A stretch of 64,000 nucleotides of DNA. It comes from Stentor coeruleus (taxonomy: Eukaryota; Ciliophora; Heterotrichea; Heterotrichida; Stentoridae). Position 1 is the first letter of the stretch. Every line of letters begins with the position of its first letter. The stretch covers positions 1-64,000 of the forward strand of contig MPUH01000094.1 of NCBI GenBank assembly GCA_001970955.1, written 5' to 3'. Positions 57,680 through 64,000 of the stretch are shown one piece after another. The notes beneath the pieces were generated by a model that was not told the DNA's origin, ran no database searches, and saw only the letters and a list, made by a program, of their open reading frames with translations. Both the position numbers and the translations under genes were made by a program.

Positions 57680-59401
57680 ATGGCAATGTCAAAAAAACCT
57701 TCTCAGGACTCTTTATTAAATGACAACATTATTGAAGAAAAACTCATCTTAGCAGATGGAGAAGTTCAAATAAAAAAATACTCCAAACGCAAATTCCTAG
57801 GAAAAGGGGGTTTTGCAAGAGTTTATGAATTCCTTTCTTTAGATACAAGAAAATCCCAAGCAGCTAAAATTGTAGGCAAAGACCAATTGACAAAGCAAAG
57901 AAGAAGACAAAAGCTTATGTCTGAAATAAAAATCCACAAAAGCTTATTCCATCAAAACATCGTANTTATGTCTGAAATAAAAATCCACAAAAGCTTATTC
58001 CATCAAAACATCGTATCTTTTGAGCATTTTTTCGAAGATAGCGAAAATGTTTATATTTTGTTAGAATTATGTACCAATCAAACCCTTAGCGAACTTTTAA
58101 GACGAAGAAAAAGACTTACTGAACTTGAAGTCCAGTGTTATATGCTCCAGATCATATCTGCTCTTGTGTATATTCATAAAAAAAACGTTATTCACAGGGA
58201 CTTGAAAATCGGCAATCTGTTCATAAGCGAAAAAATGGAAATAAAACTTGGAGATTTTGGTTTAGCTTCAAAACTTGATTATGAAGGCCAAAAAAGAAAA
58301 ACTATATGTGGTACTCCTAATTATATAGCCCCAGAAGTTTTAGATAGCAAATTAGGTCATAGTTTTGAAGTAGATATTTGGGCGTTAGGGGTGATTATGT
58401 ATACTTTACTTGTTGGAAGGCCTCCATTTGAAACTAATGATGTGAAGAAAACGTATAATCTGATTAAAATGAATGCTTATTCTTTTCCTGACCAAATCGC
58501 TGTATCTTCAGAAGCTAAAAGCCTTATAACACAAATCCTTAAAAGTGACCCAACTCGTAGACCAACACTTGATGATATACTTAATCATGAGTTTTTTCAT
58601 ATGGGTAATTCAATACCCAAACTACTTCCTGTAAGTACTTTAGCTGTTCCTCCAAGTGAAGCTTATATAAAAAAATATAATCCTTTACCTTATTATCAGC
58701 CGGCAGAACTAGCTCATGATACAATGCCTGTTAAAAACATTTTAATGTCATCAAAAAAAATAGTATCAAGTAACACAGAAAAACCTTTAAAGTCTACAAT
58801 TTCTAATGTTTTAATAACCCCAGCAACAATTTGGGTTAAAAAATGGATAGACTACTCAAGTAAATATGGACTTGGATATCTTCTTTCTAATGGTTCGGCA
58901 GGTGTGTATTTTAATGACTCAACAAAAATCATCCTCAAACCTGACCAGAGTATTTTTTACTATATCGAAAGATCATCTAATAAAAAAGACTTAGTTTTTA
59001 CTTATGACATCAACCAAGTCCCTGAAAAAATGTATAAAAAATTTGCCTTGTTACAACATTTTAAAAGCTACCTCGAAGCAGATGAAGAAAAAATAAACCC
59101 TGCAGTTGATGAAGAAGGGGATTTAAACTATGTTAAAAAATGGCTTAGAACCAAACGGGCAATACTTTTTAGGTTTGCTAATAAAAACGTCCAAGTCTCA
59201 TTTCAAGACAAAACTGAAGTCATTCTTTCAAATGAAGCAAAAGTTATGACTTATGTCAATAAAAAGCATGAACGCCTGACTATGCCTATGAATAAAGCTC
59301 TAGAAAGTGCAGACCCTGAAATGAATAAACGGGTTAAATACACTAGAGACATTTTGAATTATATGATGAGTGGAAAGGCTAATCAAAATGCTTTGACTTA
59401 G
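57680..59401 (+). CDS. Polo-like kinase (556 aa after correction)
   Basis: N-terminal Ser/Thr kinase: GKGGFARVYEF, ATP-binding Lys in AAKIVGK, catalytic HRDLKIGNLFI, DFGLASKL, and ICGTPNYIAPEVL, all typical of PLK. The C-terminal half holds two polo boxes: the first around WVKKWIDYSSKYGLGYLLS and VYFNDSTKIILKP, the second around YVKKWLRTKRAILFRF and VQVSFQDKTEVIL. Polo kinases act at basal bodies/spindle poles and in division. The join at 57965 inserts 17 extra codons in frame (a repeated MSEIKIHKSLFHQNIV), so the predicted 573 aa should be 556. Confidence 0.95.
   Translation: MAMSKKPSQDSLLNDNIIEEKLILADGEVQIKKYSKRKFLGKGGFARVYEFLSLDTRKSQAAKIVGKDQLTKQRRRQKLMSEIKIHKSLFHQNIVXMSEIKIHKSLFHQNIVSFEHFFEDSENVYILLELCTNQTLSELLRRRKRLTELEVQCYMLQIISALVYIHKKNVIHRDLKIGNLFISEKMEIKLGDFGLASKLDYEGQKRKTICGTPNYIAPEVLDSKLGHSFEVDIWALGVIMYTLLVGRPPFETNDVKKTYNLIKMNAYSFPDQIAVSSEAKSLITQILKSDPTRRPTLDDILNHEFFHMGNSIPKLLPVSTLAVPPSEAYIKKYNPLPYYQPAELAHDTMPVKNILMSSKKIVSSNTEKPLKSTISNVLITPATIWVKKWIDYSSKYGLGYLLSNGSAGVYFNDSTKIILKPDQSIFYYIERSSNKKDLVFTYDINQVPEKMYKKFALLQHFKSYLEADEEKINPAVDEEGDLNYVKKWLRTKRAILFRFANKNVQVSFQDKTEVILSNEAKVMTYVNKKHERLTMPMNKALESADPEMNKRVKYTRDILNYMMSGKANQNALT
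57915..58015. repeat. 50-bp direct duplication around a single N (assembly join)
   Basis: 57915-57964 equals 57966-58015, with N at 57965. The insertion of 51 nt keeps the frame within the Polo kinase domain. Confidence 0.9.
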
Positions 59402-59463
59402 TATGAATAATAAACCTTTAAATTTATCATATAGGCTAGGGATGATAAAAATGATTATAAATA

Positions 59464-59958
59464 ATGCTCACAGATGAGTCTTTTGATGAAACCCCTGAAC
59501 TAAGAAGTTCTTCAAAGTTTGTTAGAGAAAAAACTAACGTTAAAATTAGAAGAAGTTATGATGAACATAAGGCTGCTACTCATAGGATTTTCTATGAAAA
59601 ACCTAAAGTTTATTATGAACTTGGTGGATTAGGGGCAAATGTTGGTACTCAAGAATGGGCTAAGAAAAAGGAAATGCATGATAAAAGAGCTAAGTATGCT
59701 CATACAATACAAAAAGTGAATACTAAAATTATCAAACCTAGGCAGGTTTTGGAACCTATAAAACCTTATACGTTGAAAGATAAAGCTTTAGATTTTGCAA
59801 AAGCTGTACCTAGGCCACAGAAAAAAAAGCAAGAGGAGGTTGTGAAAGAAAAAGATGAGAAAAAATATACTGCAGAATATATAAATCATTTAGATTTAAG
59901 ACATGAAGAACTTAAAAAATCAGTTGATGAAATCAGAAGGAAGTTTCAAGGTTATTAA
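59464..59958 (+). CDS. Small basic hypothetical protein (164 aa)
   Basis: Starts acidic (LTDESFDETPELRSSS), then basic (KVYYELGGLGANVGTQEWAK, KEMHDKRAKYAHTIQKVN), and ends with a Lys/Glu helix (LDLRHEELKKSVDEIRRKF). No recognised domain or membrane segment. It lies 62 bp after the Polo-like kinase on the same strand. A cytoskeletal role is possible, but not claimed. Confidence 0.65.
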   Translation: MLTDESFDETPELRSSSKFVREKTNVKIRRSYDEHKAATHRIFYEKPKVYYELGGLGANVGTQEWAKKKEMHDKRAKYAHTIQKVNTKIIKPRQVLEPIKPYTLKDKALDFAKAVPRPQKKKQEEVVKEKDEKKYTAEYINHLDLRHEELKKSVDEIRRKFQGY

Positions 59959-60144
59959 ATTATGTGATTACATAAAAATCTAAGAGTATATTTAAAAAAA
60001 TTATAGTATTTTAGATAAATGGGATAATAAATGTGAGGTGAAAATTCATAGATAATAGCAAGGGAAAGAGATATCTAAGTTGATAATAAGGATAATTTAT
60101 AGGTTTTATATACTGATTCATAATTGTTGACATTTATATAATAG

Positions 60145-60975
60145 ATGCTTTCAAAGATACCAAAGTGTTTTTTCTCTTCAACTTCTTTAAGATATCTCAC
60201 AAAAGAGCAAGTGAAGTCTTATGAAGAAGATGGTTATCTTGTTATTAAGAATATGCTTCCAGCGCATATTAAAAGTAACCTAGCCAGCCTTTCTACTAAG
60301 CTTGAAGAATTACCTGAGACCCCTGGCAAATGGATGAAATACTATGAAGTTGATAAACGTACAGGAGACAGAATGCTTTGTCGTATTGAGAACTTCTTAC
60401 CTTTTAGCCCAGAACTTAGTGAAATATCATATGGTTTAATAACGGATATTAGTAGTGATCTCTTTGGTGAACAGGCAGTTATTTACAAAGAAAAAATCAA
60501 CTTCAAATTCCCTAAAGGTAGTGGTTTTAATGCTCATCAAGATCAACCAGCCTTTGTGAGCTTTGGAATCGACAAACTTTTAACTGTTCTTTTACCTATT
60601 GACCCTAATACTAGGCTATCAGGTGGACTTGATATGGTTCGTAAACTTCACAAAGACAGAAAAATTTATTCACAAAATAGCGATGGGGCTATAAGAACTG
60701 ATATTGAAGCTAAAATGAATTGGATTCCTGTTGATGGTGAAGCTGGAGATTTAGTGTTTTTTGATAGTTTTGCCCCGCATAGAAGTGATATAAATTTCAG
60801 TACTTTTACAAGAAGAAATTTGTATTTGACTTATAATCCTTTATCGCTTGGGAGTTTTAGAGAAAAGTATTATGAAGAGAAAAGAAAGCTGTTCCCTCCT
60901 GAATGTGAAAGGGATCCTAATAAGGATTATAGTGAAGGAGCAAAGGTTTTCAATGTTGCTAACCCTATTAAGTAG
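60145..60975 (+). CDS. Phytanoyl-CoA dioxygenase (PhyH)-family protein (276 aa)
   Basis: The Fe(II)/2-oxoglutarate oxygenase of the PhyH type is visible in order: start YEEDGYLVIKNMLP, iron-binding HxD in GFNAHQDQPAFVSF, the distal His in DSFAPHRSDINFS, and the 2-oxoglutarate Arg near FTRRNLYLTYN. The first 18 residues (MLSKIPKCFFSSTSLRYL) resemble a mitochondrial presequence. The family hydroxylates lipids, sugars or other small molecules; the substrate is unknown. Downstream DNA is G/T-rich. Confidence 0.9.
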   Translation: MLSKIPKCFFSSTSLRYLTKEQVKSYEEDGYLVIKNMLPAHIKSNLASLSTKLEELPETPGKWMKYYEVDKRTGDRMLCRIENFLPFSPELSEISYGLITDISSDLFGEQAVIYKEKINFKFPKGSGFNAHQDQPAFVSFGIDKLLTVLLPIDPNTRLSGGLDMVRKLHKDRKIYSQNSDGAIRTDIEAKMNWIPVDGEAGDLVFFDSFAPHRSDINFSTFTRRNLYLTYNPLSLGSFREKYYEEKRKLFPPECERDPNKDYSEGAKVFNVANPIK

Positions 60976-61640
60976 TTTAATTTAGAGGTAAATTTGATGA
61001 AGAGATTAAGCTTGGTGAAAATGTGAATTGCGTTGGGGAAATTTTAGGATGGAGGGTTTGGGTGCTGGGAATTATGATTTAAGAGATTTTTTTAAGGCGA
61101 AAAGACTGGGATTTTGCGGGATTATCACAGTTTTTTTAAGGAAGACTGCTTTTGTTAAACTGAGTTATTTTGAAATAAATTAGAGAGGTTTTTATTTGCT
61201 AATGCAGCTGGAGAGATTTGTTTTTTGATTGAGACTGATGGAGAGATTAAAAAACAGGATTGTGGTGGGTATAGGAAAAAGGCATTGGGGTAGTAAAGGA
61301 TAAGTGGAATAGATGTTTGGAGGATGGGTTTAGAAAGTTAATATGAAGGGGTGATGAGTGGAATAACAGTTATTGGCTATAAGACTAGGATTTTTTAGGG
61401 TGGGGTTATTGGAGACAAATATAAAAGAAAGTCTTTTAAGTTAAATTTGATGTTAGTTGTTATTGAATAAAGTGCTATTCACTGATTTTTATGTAGAATT
61501 ACGCATACTGAATAATTAGGCCTCTGATTTCTAAGTTACTTCAAACAATAACTAAAGTTATATTTTTGAAAAAGAAAAAATAAGCCCTGCAAAATTCTCA
61601 AACCATAATAAAATCCATATTAAAATTCCAATTAACCTTA
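60976..61640. other. G/T-rich intergenic region
   Basis: Strongly G-rich on the plus strand (61261-61320 holds 24 G and 1 C; 61021-61080 holds 23 G and 2 C) to about 61440, then A/T-rich. No gene seen. It lies between two convergent genes. Confidence 0.5.
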
Positions 61641-61650
61641 TCATAAACCT

Positions 61651-61698
61651 CAGTGCTCAGACTAGTTCATTATTTATCCCCAGTCTTCACTTGCACTA
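61651..61698 (-). promoter_or_regulatory. SECIS-like hairpin after the glutathione peroxidase stop
   Basis: On the minus strand it begins 5 nt after the TAA. Outer helix TAGTGC/GCACTG (61698-61693 with 61656-61651). Quartet GTGA (61690-61687) opposite TGAG (61659-61656), giving tandem G.A pairs. Inner helix AGACT/AGTCT extended by G.T and G-C. Between TGA and the AA of the apical loop lie exactly 11 nt (61686-61676), matching the eukaryotic SECIS spacing. It would recruit SBP2 and allow UGA to be read as selenocysteine. The helix is short, so this remains a strong candidate. Confidence 0.75.
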
Positions 61699-61703
61699 TC
61701 CCC

Positions 61704-62234
61704 TTAAAGAATTTCTTCAATATCCTTACTCAAAGCCATAGGATAAACAGAAGGTCCATAATAATCAACAACATGTCCATTTCTATCAATCAAAAACTTG
61801 CCGAAATTCCAACAAATTTTCCTTCTATTCAATCTACTTTTTTTTCTTAAAAACTTAAACACTTCACTAGCATTACTTCCATTAACATCAGTTTTTTCAA
61901 ACACTGTAAAATGAGCTCCTTGTTTTGTTATGAAATCTTTTATTTGATCTGAAGTCCCACGTTCTTGATAAAAGAATTGATTACAAGGAAAGGCTAGTAT
62001 ACATAATCCCCTTGAAGAATATTGTTGTTCTAAATGGACAAGCTCTTGATATGACCTTCTTGTCTTACCTCATTGACTTGCAACATTGACAATTATTAAG
62101 ACTTTCCCTTTGAAATCAGATAGTTTTATAGGGATTTTGTCGATATTATTTACTGTTATGTCGTATAGTGAATCTGCAAGAGTATCATAATTTTCTCTAC
62201 AGCAGTAACAACAGCACCCGCAGGCACCTCCCAT
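61704..62234 (-). CDS. Selenoprotein glutathione peroxidase, TGA codon as Sec55 (176 aa)
   Basis: A minus-strand frame of 177 codons with one in-frame TGA (62070-62072) exactly at the catalytic position. The motif reads NVASQ-U-GKTRRSYQELVHLE, as in GPX4-type enzymes (NVASQUGKT). The other catalytic residues are present: Gln in AFPCNQF, and Trp-Asn in CWNFGKFLIDRNG. The fold is full length. TGA is used as a stop elsewhere in this window, so plain Trp recoding does not explain it. A SECIS-like hairpin follows the TAA. The N-terminus MGGACGCCCYCC fits myristoylation at Gly2 and multiple palmitoylation. It would reduce lipid hydroperoxides with thiols at a membrane surface. The first ATG is used. 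Standard gene finding splits this gene at the TGA. Confidence 0.92.
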
Positions 62235-62824
62235 TGATAATTATATTAGGGAAAATTTTTAAGATGAGTGGCTAGTTTTTAATGTATAATATTAAAAAAT
62301 TTTGTGATTTCATGTAAAAATAGAGAAAAATGAAGTTTTATATGCTTTATGATGATTATAGAATTGTAGTTTTAATGAAAAAGAAGTGGGAGATTTACAA
62401 ATTATTTGGTTTATGAATTAGTTTATAGTTATTATAATTTTTTTATTTTATCGACTGATATTGGAACACTTTTGTAATACTCAATAGTGGATAATTTACT
62501 TTTTGATAATTTTTATTAAGCTTGCAAGGTTTAGACAGTTATTTTCAGTTTACAATGTGATTCTGATGAAGATAATATAATAATTTTTATCAATAATTTC
62601 TTTGTAATAATTTAACTTTAACACACATTGAGATTTAAACTTCCTCAAGCCGAAATGAGCGATTTCTACATGAATTTTTAAGTTAAAGAGTTATAATAGT
62701 TTTGTATACATCCTTCATAGTCAAATGCATTTTTTTCTTATTATTTATATAAGTATTTGATTTAATGACTGATGAATATGCGTTATATTAGAGCTAATTA
62801 GAAATCATTAACATATAGAGTAAG
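62235..62824. other. Intergenic, no gene seen
   Basis: A/T-rich gap between the two minus-strand genes. No credible frame. Confidence 0.45.
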
Positions 62825-63807
62825 TTAGTTTTCAGAATCACTCGACAATGACTCAATTGCATCAGAGAGTTGTTCATCTTCATCGTCATAGTTCTCAAAG
62901 TGTTTGAGAAGTAAATTGTTAAGCCGACTTTTNAGAGTTGTTCATCTTCATCGTCATAGTTCTCAAAGTGTTTGAGAAGTAAATTGTTAAGCCGACTTTT
63001 GTATTCAGTATACAAATGTGGAGTACTACTTTCACTTGAGCTCTTTATGTTAATTTCTTTTCTACTAATAAGTTCACTATCTGAAATATTTTCTAATGTG
63101 CAGTAGCTTTGCAATTCGGGCCAGTGTATTGAAGCTCTTCCTTCACTATGCCCTTGCATACTTGCTGGTGTTATGATATCTTTGATGTAGCATATTTTTT
63201 TATGGGTGTAATCAGAAAAGTGCAAGCTGCAATAATGCTTTTTTTTACATGAATAGCAAACCCTTGAGATTATTTGCAAATCTTTGTTGGATGAATGTGG
63301 ACTTCCTCTGCAAATAGGAGATTTTAAAGCATCTTTTGGATGTAAAAATGCATTAAATTTAAGTTTCGGGGTGTAAAATCCGTGGTTTATTGAGTTTTCT
63401 TGTGGAGTATTAGTTGGAGATACGCAAAAGTAACATTGGAATTTTCTAGAAGGATTATTGCTGCGCTCTTTTCTTTTGTTGAACGTAAAATTTTCATTGG
63501 ACTCTGTGTTAATTGTTGATAATCGGCTGTTACTTGGCGGAGTTGAATCTGTTATATTGGTATCCTGATAGTCTATTCTTGAAAAGTGCCTGATTTTCAA
63601 AGCAGGACGAGCAGGCTGGGTGCTTAAATTTTCGATTCCAATAATTTTGTTCTCATCAAGAAGCTCATCTATGTCTTTTATCTCCTCTACAGGTAGCGGA
63701 GGTTTACTTTTCTATATAAAAAGTACATTACTGACGTATTTTTTCCTGACAAACGTAGACTGATCTTTAACTTCGGTAATTTTATATATAATTACAGCCA
63801 TAGCCAT
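62825..63807 (-). CDS. Two-exon hypothetical protein with CxxC pairs (299 aa after correction)
   Basis: The start is the ATG at 63807, in exon 1 (AVIIYKITEVKDQSTFVRKK), joined to exon 2 across a 15-nt intron at 63712-63726. Exon 2 opens KSKPPLPVEEIKDIDELLDE and continues into a Ser/Asn-rich region with two CxxC-type pairs (FQCYFCVSP and VCYSCKKKHYCSLHF), perhaps a zinc site. With the 68-nt assembly join at 62933 collapsed, the C-terminus becomes EDEQLSDAIESLSSDSEN and a TAA at 62825-62827. As assembled, the frame shifts and ends elsewhere. The corrected length of 900 coding nt is a multiple of three. Function unknown. Confidence 0.75.
62866..63000. repeat. 67-bp direct duplication around a single N (assembly join)
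   Basis: 62866-62932 equals 62934-63000, with N at 62933. The 68-nt insertion shifts the frame of the overlapping gene. Confidence 0.92.
63712..63726 (-). other. 15-nt intron (two-exon hypothetical)
   Basis: On the minus strand GTACTTTTTATATAG, phase 0. It links KKYVSN to KSKPPLPVEE. Confidence 0.85.
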
Positions 63808-63925
63808 TGTTACTTAAATCCTAGTTTAATTTTTTAAGAAAGCAACAGGAATCCTGAGTCACCAGTAAAACATCCTGTAAAATAAGAAAATTAATTATTC
63901 TTTGTGTCTATTCTTGGATTTATAT

Positions 63926-64000
63926 TTATTTTGTTATATCTTTTAAACTTTTAAATTCTTCTTCAATGTTTTGGCTATTTGAGGTCATATTTACAACATC
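63926..64000 (-). CDS. 3' end of a further minus-strand gene (partial)
   Basis: A minus-strand frame runs off the window end, reading DVVNMTSNSQNIEEEFKSLK then DITK and TAA at 63926-63928. It looks like a polar C-terminus. Its start lies outside the window, or at the ATG inside it. No family. Confidence 0.35.
   Translation of the reverse strand, partial: DVVNMTSNSQNIEEEFKSLKDITK

Noticed and set aside
62070-62072. TGA read as Trp, as in Blepharisma
   Set aside because: TGA ends other genes in this window (39494-39496, 12784-12786), and the position is the catalytic Sec/Cys site, not a Trp site.
61704-62234. The GPX frame as a simple pseudogene
   Set aside because: Only the one TGA interrupts 177 codons, all other catalytic residues are kept, and a SECIS-like hairpin follows.
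1-64000. CRISPR array, insertion sequence, LTR or other virus-like element
   Set aside because: No spaced direct repeats, transposase, reverse transcriptase or capsid-like frames were seen on either strand.

Overview
The window looks like draft macronuclear DNA of a heterotrich ciliate, most likely Stentor or a close relative. Four things point there. The base composition is AT-rich. Genes are packed on both strands, mostly with tens to a few hundred bases between them. Seven introns can be placed by reading-frame logic, each exactly 15 nt, starting GTA, ending AG, with an A at position 10; 15-nt introns are the known hallmark of Stentor and Blepharisma. TAA, TAG and TGA all end genes (TGA at 39494-39496 and 12784-12786), which fits the standard code of Stentor rather than the UGA=Trp code of Blepharisma. 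No virus-like element, CRISPR array or transposon was seen.

Layout. 0.2-6 kb: two tandem coiled-coil genes. 6-11 kb: a secreted patatin-like pseudoenzyme, an ankyrin-AGC kinase (one intron) and a MORN protein. 11-15 kb: small unknown genes and a decayed WD40 pseudogene. 15-23 kb: a two-exon protein with repeated SxIF-type motifs, two centrins (one canonical, one with decayed EF-hands), coiled-coil proteins and a Cys-rich membrane protein. 23-30 kb: a signalling block with a four-CNB cGMP-dependent-type kinase, an F-BAR protein, a CDPK with two introns, and a tRNA-Met gene. 30-42 kb: zinc-finger proteins, two USP deubiquitinases (one with a huge zinc-ribbon array, one with a CaaX tail), an Asp/Asn hydroxylase, a START protein, a dual-specificity phosphatase fused to an oligoribonuclease-like domain, and a kelch protein divergently paired with a 57-residue gene. 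43-51 kb: an amino-acid transporter, a mitochondrial carrier, small unknowns and a CUE-DUF1771-Smr protein. 52-60 kb: an actin-related protein, DYRK, a second CDPK and a Polo-like kinase. 60-64 kb: a PhyH dioxygenase, a selenoprotein glutathione peroxidase and a two-exon unknown.

The strongest discovery is the glutathione peroxidase at 61704-62234 (minus). Its active-site codon is TGA in an otherwise intact frame, and a SECIS-like hairpin starts 5 nt after the stop. Standard gene calling would miss it.

Assembly caution: eight single N bases are each flanked by direct copies of 31-116 bp (12335, 29214, 37349, 37567, 43017, 49626, 57965, 62933). They look like unmerged contig overlaps, and four of them corrupt coding sequences.

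Together the genes suggest calcium and cyclic-nucleotide signalling (two CDPKs, a PKG-like kinase, centrins), basal-body and cortical structure (centrins, Polo kinase, coiled-coil proteins, MORN) and ubiquitin/RNA quality control. They are ordinary neighbours, not an operon.
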